From Novosphingobium acidiphilum DSM 19966 (GTDB lineage: Bacteria > Pseudomonadota > Alphaproteobacteria > Sphingomonadales > Sphingomonadaceae), in NCBI RefSeq assembly GCF_000429005.1, contig NZ_AUBA01000001.1:248001-312000 (forward strand): a stretch of 64,000 nt of DNA, in the 5' to 3' direction. The notes beneath the pieces are model-generated. The model saw only the letters and a list, made by a program, of their open reading frames with translations. It did no database searches and was not told the origin of the DNA. Positions 1-8,043 of this stretch are shown piece after piece (within the stretch, counting starts at the first letter, position 1; each line of letters begins with the position of its first letter). Position numbers and translations under genes: made by a program.

Positions 1-1
1 G

Positions 2-289
2 AACCGTGCCACCGCGATGGGCATGTTGCGCGCCCGCCTGTACGAGGCGGAACTGGCGCGGCGCGAAGCCACCGCCAGCGGTGAATATGCCGCCAAGACC
101 GAAATCGGCTGGGGCCACCAGATCCGCAGCTATGTCCTGCAGCCGTACCAGCAGGTCAAGGATCTGCGCACCGGGGTGGTTTCGACCAATCCGGGTGAAG
201 TGCTCGACGGTGCGCTCGATCCGTTCATGGCCGCGGCCCTGTCGCAACGCGTGTCGGGCGAAAAGGTCACCGTGTCCGACGACGATTGA
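2..289 (+). CDS. prfB: Peptide chain release factor 2, C-terminal part
   Basis: The last 95 codons of RF2, which releases finished peptides at UGA and UAA stops on the ribosome. The frame is open from base 2 and the gene enters from the left edge. The segment KTEIGWGHQIRSYVLQPYQ and the following VKDLRTG are the conserved C-terminal signature of RF2 (RF1 differs here). The GGQ loop, the stop-codon recognition motif and any programmed-frameshift site lie outside the window. The tail ends in acidic residues (SDDD), usual for RF2. The next gene starts 185 bases downstream, so RF2 probably ends its transcription unit here. Confidence 0.93.
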   Translation, partial: NRATAMGMLRARLYEAELARREATASGEYAAKTEIGWGHQIRSYVLQPYQQVKDLRTGVVSTNPGEVLDGALDPFMAAALSQRVSGEKVTVSDDD

Positions 290-474
290 CCGGACCGCAG
301 CGGCAGGCCGATTTTGTCACGACACCGGCAAAATGCTTCCGCTTTGAAACGATTGCGCTTAATCTGCGCGCCGCTGCCGGGCCTGAGGGGGACCGGCGGT
401 GACGGGTTGTAGGATTGTTGGGCGGCAGATGCGGATCACAAGGGTCGTGCTGCCGTCGGGGTTGAAAGAGTGAT

Positions 475-1884
475 ATGTCAGTTTTCAAAGGATTGAAGCC
501 CATTGTCTATGGTGGGCGCGAAGTCTGGCCATTGGTTGAGGGGGGCAAGGGGGTTGCCGCCACCAACCACATGAGCTCGGGCGCATGGGCGGCTGCGGGC
601 GGGATCGGCACGGTCAGCGCGGTCAACGCCGACAGCTATGATCCGCAGGGCAAGATTGTTCCGCAGCTCTATCCCCAGTTGACCCGGCGCGAACGCCACG
701 AACAGCTGATCCGCTATGCCATCGATGGCGCAGTCGAACAGGTGCACCGCGCGTACGACATTTCGGGCGGCCAGGGCGCGATCAATATCAACGTGCTGTG
801 GGAAATGGGCGGCGCACAGGCGGTGCTCGAAGGCGTGCTGGAAAAGACCCGCGGCATGGTCACAGGTGTCACCTGTGGTGCGGGTATGCCGTACAAGCTG
901 TCGGAAATCGCGGCACGGTTCAATGTCAGCTATCTGCCGATCGTATCGTCGGGCCGCGCGTTTCGCGCGCTGTGGAAACGTGCCTACCACAAGGTGGCGC
1001 ACCTGATGGCAGCGGTGGTCTACGAAGACCCGTGGCTGGCCGGCGGGCACAATGGGCTGTCGAACGCCGAAGACCCGCGCAAACCCGAAGACCCCTATCC
1101 GCGTGTCAAAGCGCTGCGCGACACGATGCGCGCCGAAGGCGTGCCGGACGATGTGCCGATCGTGATGGCGGGCGGGGTGTGGTTCCTGCGCGAATGGAAC
1201 AACTGGATCGACAATCCCGAACTGGGCACGATCGCGTTCCAGTTCGGCACGCGTCCGCTGCTGACCGAGGAAAGCCCGATCCCGCAGGGGTGGAAGGATC
1301 ATCTGCGCACGCTCGATCCGGGCGATGTGCTGCTGCACCGGTTTTCGCCGACGGGTTTCTATTCGTCGGCGGTGCGCAATCCGTTTTTGCGCAGCCTGGA
1401 AGATCGCAGCGCGCGGCAGGTGCCTTATTCAAAGGTTTCGGCCGGCGAACACACCGTGCAGCTGGATGTTGGCGTGCGCGGCAAGAATTTCTGGGTCACG
1501 CCCGCCGATCTCGATCGCGCTCGGCAATGGGCGGCGCAGGGTTATGTCCATGCGCTGCGCACGCCCGATGACACGGTGGTGTTTGTCGGTGCCGAAGAAC
1601 GCGACATGATCCGCACCGACCAGGCCGATTGCATGGGTTGTCTGTCGCACTGCGGGTTTTCGTCGTGGAAGGACCATGACGATTATTCGACCGGGCGGCT
1701 GGCTGATCCGCGCAGCTTCTGTATTCAGAAGACGCTGCAGGATATCGCGCATGGGGGCGATATCGATCAAAACCTGATGTTTGCCGGGCACGCTGCCTAT
1801 CGCTTCAAACAGGACCCGTTCTACTCGAACAACTTTACCCCGACGGTAAAGCAGCTGGTCGATCGTATCCTGACCGGCGACTAG
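475..1884 (+). CDS. NAD(P)H-dependent flavin oxidoreductase, nitronate monooxygenase-like
   Basis: A 469-residue cytoplasmic FMN TIM-barrel protein of the nitronate monooxygenase/2-nitropropane dioxygenase superfamily. The family oxidises nitronates or reduces quinones and enoyl groups; the substrate here cannot be fixed from sequence. Family features are the N-terminal barrel start, TGVTCGAGMPYKL (about 130-142), PIVSSGRAFR (about 156-164) and VMAGGVWF (about 230-237), with the FMN phosphate site near GTIAFQFGTRPLL. Odd feature: a C-terminal extension with four cysteines, C386-x2-C389-x3-C393 and C416, which could bind metal or an Fe-S cluster and is absent from textbook nitronate monooxygenases. 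The ATG has a GAAAGAG ribosome site 4 bases upstream. The gene is convergent with amt and overlaps its stop by 3 bases in a shared CTAG. Confidence 0.82.
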   Translation: MSVFKGLKPIVYGGREVWPLVEGGKGVAATNHMSSGAWAAAGGIGTVSAVNADSYDPQGKIVPQLYPQLTRRERHEQLIRYAIDGAVEQVHRAYDISGGQGAININVLWEMGGAQAVLEGVLEKTRGMVTGVTCGAGMPYKLSEIAARFNVSYLPIVSSGRAFRALWKRAYHKVAHLMAAVVYEDPWLAGGHNGLSNAEDPRKPEDPYPRVKALRDTMRAEGVPDDVPIVMAGGVWFLREWNNWIDNPELGTIAFQFGTRPLLTEESPIPQGWKDHLRTLDPGDVLLHRFSPTGFYSSAVRNPFLRSLEDRSARQVPYSKVSAGEHTVQLDVGVRGKNFWVTPADLDRARQWAAQGYVHALRTPDDTVVFVGAEERDMIRTDQADCMGCLSHCGFSSWKDHDDYSTGRLADPRSFCIQKTLQDIAHGGDIDQNLMFAGHAAYRFKQDPFYSNNFTPTVKQLVDRILTGD

Positions 1885-3188
1885 GCTTCGCCGGGTTCGA
1901 TGCCGTGGCTGGCCTGGTCCAGCCCACGCGCTTCATCAGCCTCGGTCACGCGCATCGGCACGACCATTGCCACCATCAGCGCGGCAATCGCCGTGCCGAT
2001 TGCGCTCCACGCCAGGACAACGCCCGCGGCAACAGCCTGGGCAACGATCTGGCGCACCAGCCCCATGCCGGGGGCATAGCCTGCACCCCCCAGCGTGCCG
2101 GCGATCAGCGGGGCGGCAAGCATTGCGCCCGACAGTCCGGCCACGCCGTGCACCGACACCAGATCGACCGCATCGTCGATCGTGCCTGCACGGATCAACC
2201 GCGCGGCAACCCGTGCCGCCACAGCGCCCGCCAGTCCGGCAACCATGGCCATGCCCGGTGCGCAGGCGCTGGCCGCCGCGGCGGCCGCGATCAGCCCCGA
2301 CAGTGCGCCGCGCGCCAGCGACAGCGGCTGCACTTTGCCAAGTGTCATGGCGTCGATCAGCAACCACGACAGCGCGCCTGCAGCCGCTGCGACCTGCAGA
2401 TTGACCAGTGTGCTGCCCGCATCATCGCTGGCGGCAAGCGTTGCGCCCGCGGTCAATGCCAGCAGCGCGATCCACACCATGCCGCTGCCGGCCAGCGACA
2501 GCGCGGGGGCGTGGCCTTGTCCACGCAGACCCTGGGCCCACGGTGCCCTGCGCCCCATCAGCAGCGTGATCACCAGCGCCGAAATCCCGACGCAGGCATG
2601 CACGTTCAGCGCCCCGCCGAAATCGATCGCACCCAGCCGCGATGCCAGCCAGCCATCCCCTGCAAGCCAGTGGGTGATCGGGGCATAGACCAGGATCGAC
2701 CACAGTCCGGCAAACGGCACGATCCAGGCGATATTGCCACGTTCGGCCCAGGCGCCGGTCAGCAGCGTGGCGGCAAGCACTACAAAGCCCAGTTGCAGCC
2801 ACACGAACGCCACTTCGGGTACCGCGCTGTTGCCCCGCACATTGGCCAGATCGATCAGCATCCAGGCATTGCCGCTGCCCAGCCAGCCATTGGTGACGGC
2901 ACCGAACGCCAGCGTATAGCCAACCACGATCCACAGCAGCGAAACCACCGCCACGATCGCCCCGATCTGGGTGCCCAATGCGGCAAAGGCCCGCGCGCGC
3001 AACGCGCCGCCATGGTGCAGCACCACGCCGGGCAGGATCATTGCAAAGGCCAGCAGCGCTGCACCGAGCACAAAGGCGGTATCGCCGCTGTCCACCGCAT
3101 CGGCGGCGTCAGCCTGGGCATGGGCCACAATCGGCATGCCGAGAAGGGCAAGCAGGGCCAGCGTCTTGAGCACGGGTTTTACCATCAT
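1881..3188 (-). CDS. amt: Ammonium transporter, Amt family (divergent)
   Basis: About 435 residues. It has a signal peptide (MMVKPVLKTLALLALLG, cleavage near AHA-QA) and about 11 membrane helices, the Amt/MEP/Rh layout for ammonium channels of the inner membrane. The twin-histidine pore pair is present: H197 in DFGGALNVHACVG and H347 in DLVSVHGVAGLSG. The C-terminal tail GLDQASHGIEPGEA resembles the regulatory GLD..HGE tail of Amt. The phenylalanine gate region and TM1-2 are poorly conserved, so this is a diverged paralogue; a sensory role is possible. No GlnK (PII) gene is adjacent, unlike the usual glnK-amtB pairing. Start: an AGGGG site precedes the ATG pair at 3188/3185; the in-frame ATG at 3200 has a poorer site. 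Confidence 0.85.
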   Translation of the reverse strand: MMVKPVLKTLALLALLGMPIVAHAQADAADAVDSGDTAFVLGAALLAFAMILPGVVLHHGGALRARAFAALGTQIGAIVAVVSLLWIVVGYTLAFGAVTNGWLGSGNAWMLIDLANVRGNSAVPEVAFVWLQLGFVVLAATLLTGAWAERGNIAWIVPFAGLWSILVYAPITHWLAGDGWLASRLGAIDFGGALNVHACVGISALVITLLMGRRAPWAQGLRGQGHAPALSLAGSGMVWIALLALTAGATLAASDDAGSTLVNLQVAAAAGALSWLLIDAMTLGKVQPLSLARGALSGLIAAAAAASACAPGMAMVAGLAGAVAARVAARLIRAGTIDDAVDLVSVHGVAGLSGAMLAAPLIAGTLGGAGYAPGMGLVRQIVAQAVAAGVVLAWSAIGTAIAALMVAMVVPMRVTEADEARGLDQASHGIEPGEA

Positions 3189-3224
3189 GGCGCCCCTCAT
3201 GCCCCAGACATGCTTAACACTCCG

Positions 3225-4250
3225 CTAGCGCCACCCCTCAAGCACCTGATCGGGCGGTCTGTGCCCATCGACCCAGAAACGGATGTTGGCGATCACCTTT
3301 TCGCCCGAGGCGATGCGGCCTTCGACCGTGGCACTGCCCATGTGCGGCAGGATCGCGACATTGTGATGATCGCGCAGCCGCTGATCGACCAGTGGTTCGT
3401 GTTCGAATACATCGAGCCCGGCACCGCCCAGGTGGCCAGACACCAGCGCTGCGATCATCGCCTCTTCCTCGACGATGGTGCCGCGCGCAGTGTTGATGAT
3501 CACTGCGCCGGGCTTCATCAGGGCGATCCGCCGCGCATCGATCAGATGGCGCGTTTCGGGGGTGGCAGGGCAATGCAGCGTCAGGATGTCGGTTTCGCGC
3601 AGCATCGCGTCAAGATCGGGGGCGAACCGCGCACCCAGCATCGTTTCCAGTGCCTGCGGCACGCGATGGCGACTGTGATAGACCACCTGCAGCCCGAATG
3701 CGCGCGCACGATGCGCCACGGCCTGGCCGATGCGGCCCATGCCGACGATCCCCAGTACGCGGCCGCCGATACGCTGACCCAGCAACGTCGAAGGCGCCCA
3801 GCCGGTCCATTGTCCGTTGCGCAAAACGCGCCCGCCATAGTTCAGCCGGCGCGTAACCGACAGCATCAGCGCCAGCGTCATGTCGGCGGTGTCATCGGTA
3901 AACACGCCCGGGGTGTTGGTGACCATGATCTTGCGCGCGCGCGACGCGGCGATGTCGATATGGTCGACGCCCGCGCCGAAATTGGCGATCAGTCGCAGCC
4001 GGGGCGGGGATGCGGCAATCAGCGCGGCATCGATCGTGTCGGTGACGGTTGGCACCAGCACATCGGCATCGGCCATCGCCGCGGCCAGTTCTTCGCGGGT
4101 CATCGCATGATCGTCGATGCTGGGCACCAGATCGAACAATTCGGCCATGCGTGCCTCGGTCTGGGGCAGCAGGCGGCGCGTGACAATCACGCGCGGCTTT
4201 CCAGCCACGCGGCGAGTCTGGGCAGGGGTGTTGGGCGGAGGCACGGGCAT
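3225..4250 (-). CDS. D-2-hydroxyacid dehydrogenase (glyoxylate/hydroxypyruvate reductase-like)
   Basis: A 341-residue NAD(P)-dependent dehydrogenase of the D-isomer-specific 2-hydroxyacid family, interconverting a 2-oxoacid and a D-2-hydroxyacid in the cytoplasm. The Rossmann loop is GMGRIG (170-175). The catalytic triad is complete: R256 in INTARG, E285 in DVFEHEP and H303 in LPHMGSAT. FGAGVDHID (about 91-99) contacts substrate. The organisation is closest to glyoxylate/hydroxypyruvate or 2-ketogluconate reductases; the substrate is inferred. An N-terminal extension of about 17 residues (PVPPPNTPAQ...) precedes the first strand, so the true start may be slightly internal, but no better ATG is visible. 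It lies 24 bases upstream of amt on the same strand, so the two may be cotranscribed. Confidence 0.87.
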   Translation of the reverse strand: MPVPPPNTPAQTRRVAGKPRVIVTRRLLPQTEARMAELFDLVPSIDDHAMTREELAAAMADADVLVPTVTDTIDAALIAASPPRLRLIANFGAGVDHIDIAASRARKIMVTNTPGVFTDDTADMTLALMLSVTRRLNYGGRVLRNGQWTGWAPSTLLGQRIGGRVLGIVGMGRIGQAVAHRARAFGLQVVYHSRHRVPQALETMLGARFAPDLDAMLRETDILTLHCPATPETRHLIDARRIALMKPGAVIINTARGTIVEEEAMIAALVSGHLGGAGLDVFEHEPLVDQRLRDHHNVAILPHMGSATVEGRIASGEKVIANIRFWVDGHRPPDQVLEGWR

Positions 4251-4364
4251 GGTGCTATCGCTATGCCGCAGGGGCCGCAGGGGTCAAGAGGCGCTGCACA
4301 TGTCCACGCTAAGGGTATCCCCTGTGTCTTGCCCTTCGCCACCGATCCTGTATCGCAAGGGATG

Positions 4365-4871
4365 ATGTCGAAGCGCCAGCTGTATGCCTTTGCCCACGCG
4401 CGGGCGACCGTCCTCGTGCTGTTTGCCCTGCTTGTGGCGGGCTTTCCCGGCATGGTGCGGGCGGCCGGGTCCGATGCGCCGCCCTATTGGGTTGCGTTGC
4501 GCGCCAGCCAGAGCAACATGCGCGTGGGTCCGGGCCGCGATTACCGGATCAACTGGACGTACATGCGCGCCGGCATGCCGATGAAGGTCTTGCGCGAAAT
4601 GGAGGGCTGGGTGCTGCTTGAGGACCCTGACGGCGCGCGCGGCTGGATGCTGATGCAGTTTGTATCGCGCAAGGCGCACAACGCCATGGTGCGCGGGCAA
4701 GTTACCGACATTCGCGAAAGCCGCGATGGCAGCGGCCGCGTGCTGTGGCGTGCAGAGCCGGGCGTAATCGCCCGGCTGGGCGATTGTTATACCGGCTGGT
4801 GCAAGGTCGATATCGACGGGCGCCAGGGCTATATGCCGCAATCCGCGCTGTGGGGCGCGGACAAGCCCTGA
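4365..4871 (+). CDS. Exported SH3-domain protein
   Basis: A 168-residue predicted periplasmic protein: signal peptide (about residues 1-31, ending near VRA-AG), then bacterial SH3-like repeats with YWVALRASQSNMRVGPG (the common N-x-R-x-G-P motif) and a second unit ending GYMPQSALWG. Such proteins are common in alphaproteobacteria and are thought to bind peptidoglycan or partner proteins. Two consecutive ATGs occur (4362 and 4365). AAGG just upstream gives a 4-base spacing to the second, which I chose. The frame is open far upstream, but that stretch is antisense to amt and the dehydrogenase and is not coding. It is convergent with the thiolase gene. Confidence 0.85.
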   Translation: MSKRQLYAFAHARATVLVLFALLVAGFPGMVRAAGSDAPPYWVALRASQSNMRVGPGRDYRINWTYMRAGMPMKVLREMEGWVLLEDPDGARGWMLMQFVSRKAHNAMVRGQVTDIRESRDGSGRVLWRAEPGVIARLGDCYTGWCKVDIDGRQGYMPQSALWGADKP

Positions 4872-4878
4872 ATTCCCT

Positions 4879-4902
4879 ATCCTGCCCCCGTCGGGGAAGG
4901 AT
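4879..4902. terminator. Possible bidirectional hairpin between SH3 gene and thiolase gene
   Basis: TCCtgCCCC and GGGGaaGGA pair around a CGTC loop, with mismatches at the TG/AA step. It sits between two convergent stops 40 bases apart. There is no T-run, so it is at best a weak terminator or an mRNA 3'-end stabiliser. Confidence 0.35.
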
Positions 4903-4911
4903 TGCCAATGG

Positions 4912-6108
4912 CTAGATGATTTCAACCGCCACTGCGGTGGCTTCACCGCCGCCGATGCACAGGCTCGCCACGCCCCGGGTCAGTCCGCGATCCTGCAAGG
5001 CACCGATCAGCGTGGTGATGATGCGCGCGCCCGAGGCGCCGATCGGGTGGCCCAGCGCGGTGGCGCCGCCGTTGACGTTGATCTTGTCGTGCGCAATGCC
5101 AAGGTCGTGCATCGCAAACATCGCGACGCAGGCAAACGCCTCGTTCACTTCGAACAGGTCGACATCGCCGATCGACCAGCCGGCGCGGTCCAGCACTTTG
5201 GTGATTGCGCCGACCGGGGCCGTCGTAAAATCCTTGGGCGCTTGCGCATGCGCCGCCAGCGCCACGACGCGTGCCACAGGGGCCAGGCCCTCGGCCGCGG
5301 CCACCGACTGGCGTGTCAGCACGAGTGCGGCGGCGCCGTCGGAAATCGATGAGGATGTTGCCGCGGTGATCGTGCCGTCCTTGGCAAACGCCGGCTTGAG
5401 CGTGGGTATCTTGTCCACTTTGGCCTTGCCCGGGGCTTCGTCGGTGTCGACCACGGTTTCGCCGCTGCGTGATTTGACCGTGACGGGCGCGATTTCGGCG
5501 ACAAACCGGCCTTGCGCGATCGCGCTTTGCGCACGGCGCAGCGATTCGATGGTATAGGCGTCCTGCGCCTCGCGCGTCAGCTGGTACGCATCGGCGGTGT
5601 CTTGCGCAAATGTGCCCATCGCACGGCCCGGCTCATAGGCGTCTTCCAGCCCGTCAAGGAACATGTGGTCATACGCGGTGTCGTGGCCGATGCGCGCGCC
5701 CGACCGGTGCTTTTTCAGCAGGTAGGGCGCGTTGGTCATCGATTCCATGCCCCCCGCGATGGCATAGTCGATCGATCCCGAAGCCAGCGCTTCTGCCCCC
5801 ATGATCAGTGTCTGCATGCCCGAACCGCAGACCTTGTTGACGGTCGTTGCCTGAACCGACGTCGGCAGGCCGGCCTTGATCGCGGCCTGGCGGGCAGGGG
5901 CCTGGCCCAGACCGGCAGGCAGGACGCAGCCCATATAGATGCGTTCGAACCTGTCGCCCGCCACGCCCGACCGTTCGACGGCCGCCTTTACCGCAGCAGC
6001 ACCCAGTTCGGTTGCCGAAACATCGGCCAGAGCGCCCTGCATCGCGCCCATCGGGGTGCGGGCAAAGGACAGGATGACCACCGGATCGGCGGCGGAAAAC
6101 TGGGCCAT
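4912..6108 (-). CDS. Acetyl-CoA C-acetyltransferase (thiolase)
   Basis: A 398-residue degradative/biosynthetic thiolase that condenses or cleaves acyl-CoA plus acetyl-CoA. All catalytic residues are present: C94 in NKVCGSGMQ (acylated nucleophile), H354 in GGATALGHPIGASG, and C384 in CIGGGEA (general base). NEAFACVAMF is also conserved. Length is typical of the AtoB/PhaA class (about 390-400). Start ATG at 6108 has GAGGAAGC about 7 bases upstream. No other beta-oxidation or PHB gene is adjacent, so whether it serves acetoacetyl-CoA formation or degradation is open. Confidence 0.94.
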   Translation of the reverse strand: MAQFSAADPVVILSFARTPMGAMQGALADVSATELGAAAVKAAVERSGVAGDRFERIYMGCVLPAGLGQAPARQAAIKAGLPTSVQATTVNKVCGSGMQTLIMGAEALASGSIDYAIAGGMESMTNAPYLLKKHRSGARIGHDTAYDHMFLDGLEDAYEPGRAMGTFAQDTADAYQLTREAQDAYTIESLRRAQSAIAQGRFVAEIAPVTVKSRSGETVVDTDEAPGKAKVDKIPTLKPAFAKDGTITAATSSSISDGAAALVLTRQSVAAAEGLAPVARVVALAAHAQAPKDFTTAPVGAITKVLDRAGWSIGDVDLFEVNEAFACVAMFAMHDLGIAHDKINVNGGATALGHPIGASGARIITTLIGALQDRGLTRGVASLCIGGGEATAVAVEII

Positions 6109-6431
6109 GACGATGCTTCCTCTGTGCGTTGCGGCGACGGTATCTGCGTGTTCGGTCGGCTATGTAGTGCTGCGTCGCACCATTTGCAATTCGACCCTTG
6201 CAGGTGTCGCGGCCGGCGCAGGCGGCGACGATGGCCTGTGGACGTCGGCAGGGTCATCCTTTTTCGTTGTAAAAAATGGAAATTTTATGATTTTCCGGGA
6301 TGATGCCTGCCCAAAAAGGTTGGGCAAGGCGGGCAAATATGCATTCCCTCCCACTTGCGCGGCGGGAAAGGCGGGACTAGGGGCCGGGCTCGCACTCCAA
6401 AAGGCGAGTCAGCCCGCTTCAGGAACCATTG
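6109..6431. promoter_or_regulatory. Divergent intergenic region with AT-rich promoter candidate for nuo
   Basis: 323 bases without a gene, between the thiolase gene (minus) and nuoA (plus). Positions 6260-6297 form an AT-rich island in otherwise GC-rich DNA, with TATGAT at 6286-6291 as a possible -10 element; the -35 is not convincing. GGAAA (6278-6282) and TTTCC (6292-6296) form an inverted repeat around the -10, a possible operator. A stem-loop TGCCCAA-aaagg-TTGGGCA lies at 6308-6326. AGGA at 6421-6424 is the nuoA ribosome site. No RNA gene is seen. Confidence 0.4.
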
Positions 6432-6833
6432 ATGCTCGATCATTCCACGCTCGACCAAACGTCCTTTCTGGCCGGGTATCTGCCGATCCTGCTGTTTCTG
6501 GGCATCGCGCTGGCGCTGTCGGCGGCGTTCGTGTTCCTGCCGATGGGGGCGTCGCGCCTGACCGGTACGCACAACCCCGATCCGGAAAAGCTGTCGGAGT
6601 ATGAATGCGGCTTTCCCGCGTTCGAAGACCCGCGCAGCCAGTTTGACGTGCGGTTCTATCTCGTCGCGATCCTGTTCATCATTTTCGACCTCGAGGCCGC
6701 GTTCCTGTTTCCCTGGGCGGTCAGCCTGAAGCAGACACAGTGGACCGGCTGGTCGACGATGATGCTGTTCCTGGGCGAACTGGTGATCGGCTTTATCTAT
6801 GCCTGGAAAAAAGGCGCGCTGGACTGGGAATGA
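6432..6833 (+). CDS. nuoA: NADH-quinone oxidoreductase subunit A
   Basis: A 133-residue membrane subunit of complex I with three predicted membrane helices. The family loop is NPDPEKLSEYECGFPAFEDP, containing the conserved Cys of the ECG motif that sits near the quinone cavity. RFYLVAILFIIFDLEAAFLFPW is the highly conserved second helix. ATG 6432 follows AGGA by 7 bases; a TTG directly in front is less likely. The stop overlaps nuoB in ATGA. First gene of a 14-subunit operon. Confidence 0.96.
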   Translation: MLDHSTLDQTSFLAGYLPILLFLGIALALSAAFVFLPMGASRLTGTHNPDPEKLSEYECGFPAFEDPRSQFDVRFYLVAILFIIFDLEAAFLFPWAVSLKQTQWTGWSTMMLFLGELVIGFIYAWKKGALDWE

Positions 6834-7396
6834 GCACAATGTCGATCTCTTCAGGACCTTCGTCTCCTCTTGTCGCCGGCACCACCGGCCTGACCGCGCC
6901 CGACGCTTCGTTTTTCGACAGCCTCAATGCCGAAGTGTCGGACAAGGGGTTTCTGGTCACCAACACCGAAGAACTGTTCCAGTGGGCCCGTACCGGATCG
7001 CTGTGGTGGATGACCTTTGGCCTGGCGTGCTGCGCGGTCGAGATGATCCACGTGAACATGCCGCGCTATGACATGGAACGGTTTGGCGTTGCGCCGCGCG
7101 CATCGCCGCGCCAGTCCGACGTGATGATCGTGGCGGGCACCTTGTGCAACAAGATGGCGCCGGCGTTGCGCAAGGTCTATGACCAGATGTCGGACCCGAA
7201 ATACGTGATCTCGATGGGCAGCTGCGCCAACGGCGGTGGGTATTACCACTACAGTTATTCGGTGGTGCGCGGGTGCGATCGCATCGTGCCGGTCGACATC
7301 TATGTGCCCGGTTGCCCGCCGACTGCCGAAGCGCTGTTGTACGGCGTGATGCAGTTGCAGCGCAAGATCCGCCGCGCCGGCACGCTGGAACGGTAA
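6830..7396 (+). CDS. nuoB: NADH-quinone oxidoreductase subunit B (N2 cluster)
   Basis: A 188-residue hydrophilic subunit that carries the terminal [4Fe-4S] cluster N2, which hands electrons to quinone. Cluster ligands are visible: the tandem cysteines in FGLACCAVEM, Cys in SMGSCANGGG, and Cys in VPGCPPTAEALLYG. The N-terminal 35 residues (serine/proline-rich) are a variable extension. The start ATG overlaps the nuoA stop (ATGA). Confidence 0.96.
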   Translation: MSTMSISSGPSSPLVAGTTGLTAPDASFFDSLNAEVSDKGFLVTNTEELFQWARTGSLWWMTFGLACCAVEMIHVNMPRYDMERFGVAPRASPRQSDVMIVAGTLCNKMAPALRKVYDQMSDPKYVISMGSCANGGGYYHYSYSVVRGCDRIVPVDIYVPGCPPTAEALLYGVMQLQRKIRRAGTLER

Positions 7397-7413
7397 GGGA
7401 AGGGCGCAAGGCC

Positions 7414-8043
7414 ATGGCAAAAGTGCTTCATTCCGCTCCGCGTTATGCCTCGTTCGACGGGGTGATCGATGCCCTGACCGCGCGTCTGGGCGATGCCCTG
7501 ATCGCCATCCGCGAGGAATATGGCGAACTGGTGCTGAATGTCGCGCGCGACAGCGTCGAAGCCACGCTGCGCACGCTGCGCGATGACGAGGCGTTCCAGC
7601 AGCTGATGGACATTGCCGGTGTCGATTATCCCGACCGGGCCGAACGGTTTGACGTGGTCTATTGCCTGCTGTCGGTCACGCGCAACCTGCGCCTGATTGT
7701 CAAAGTGGCGACCGACGAGGCGACGCCTGTGCCGACGGTGACCACTTTGTGGCCCAACGCCGGCTGGTACGAACGCGAAGTCTACGACATGTTCGGCGTG
7801 CTGTTTGCGGGCAACACCGACTTGCGCCGGATCCTGACCGATTATGGTTTTCAGGGACATCCGTTCCGCAAGGATTTCCCGCTGACCGGCTATGTCGAGC
7901 TGCGCTATTCCGAAGAGGACAAGCGCGTGGTCTATGAACCGGTGCGGCTGGCGCAGGATCTGCGTCAGTTCGATTACGCCAGCCCGTGGGAAGGGGCGCA
8001 TTACGTGCTGCCCGGCGATGAAAAGGCGGGAGAAAAAACATGA
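7414..8043 (+). CDS. nuoC: NADH-quinone oxidoreductase subunit C
   Basis: A 209-residue 30-kDa-type subunit of the peripheral arm of complex I, separate from NuoD as in alphaproteobacteria and mitochondria (fused in E. coli). The signature WYEREVYDMFGV and FQGHPFRKDFPLTGYVE is complete. ATG 7414 lies 17 bases after nuoB behind an AAGG site, and the stop overlaps nuoD (ATGA). Confidence 0.96.
   Translation: MAKVLHSAPRYASFDGVIDALTARLGDALIAIREEYGELVLNVARDSVEATLRTLRDDEAFQQLMDIAGVDYPDRAERFDVVYCLLSVTRNLRLIVKVATDEATPVPTVTTLWPNAGWYEREVYDMFGVLFAGNTDLRRILTDYGFQGHPFRKDFPLTGYVELRYSEEDKRVVYEPVRLAQDLRQFDYASPWEGAHYVLPGDEKAGEKT

Noticed and set aside
1905..4364. Very long open plus-strand frame upstream of the SH3 gene
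   Set aside because: It is antisense to amt and the dehydrogenase, with a low-complexity His/Gln/Arg-rich translation; a GC-codon shadow. Only the part from 4362/4365 is coding.
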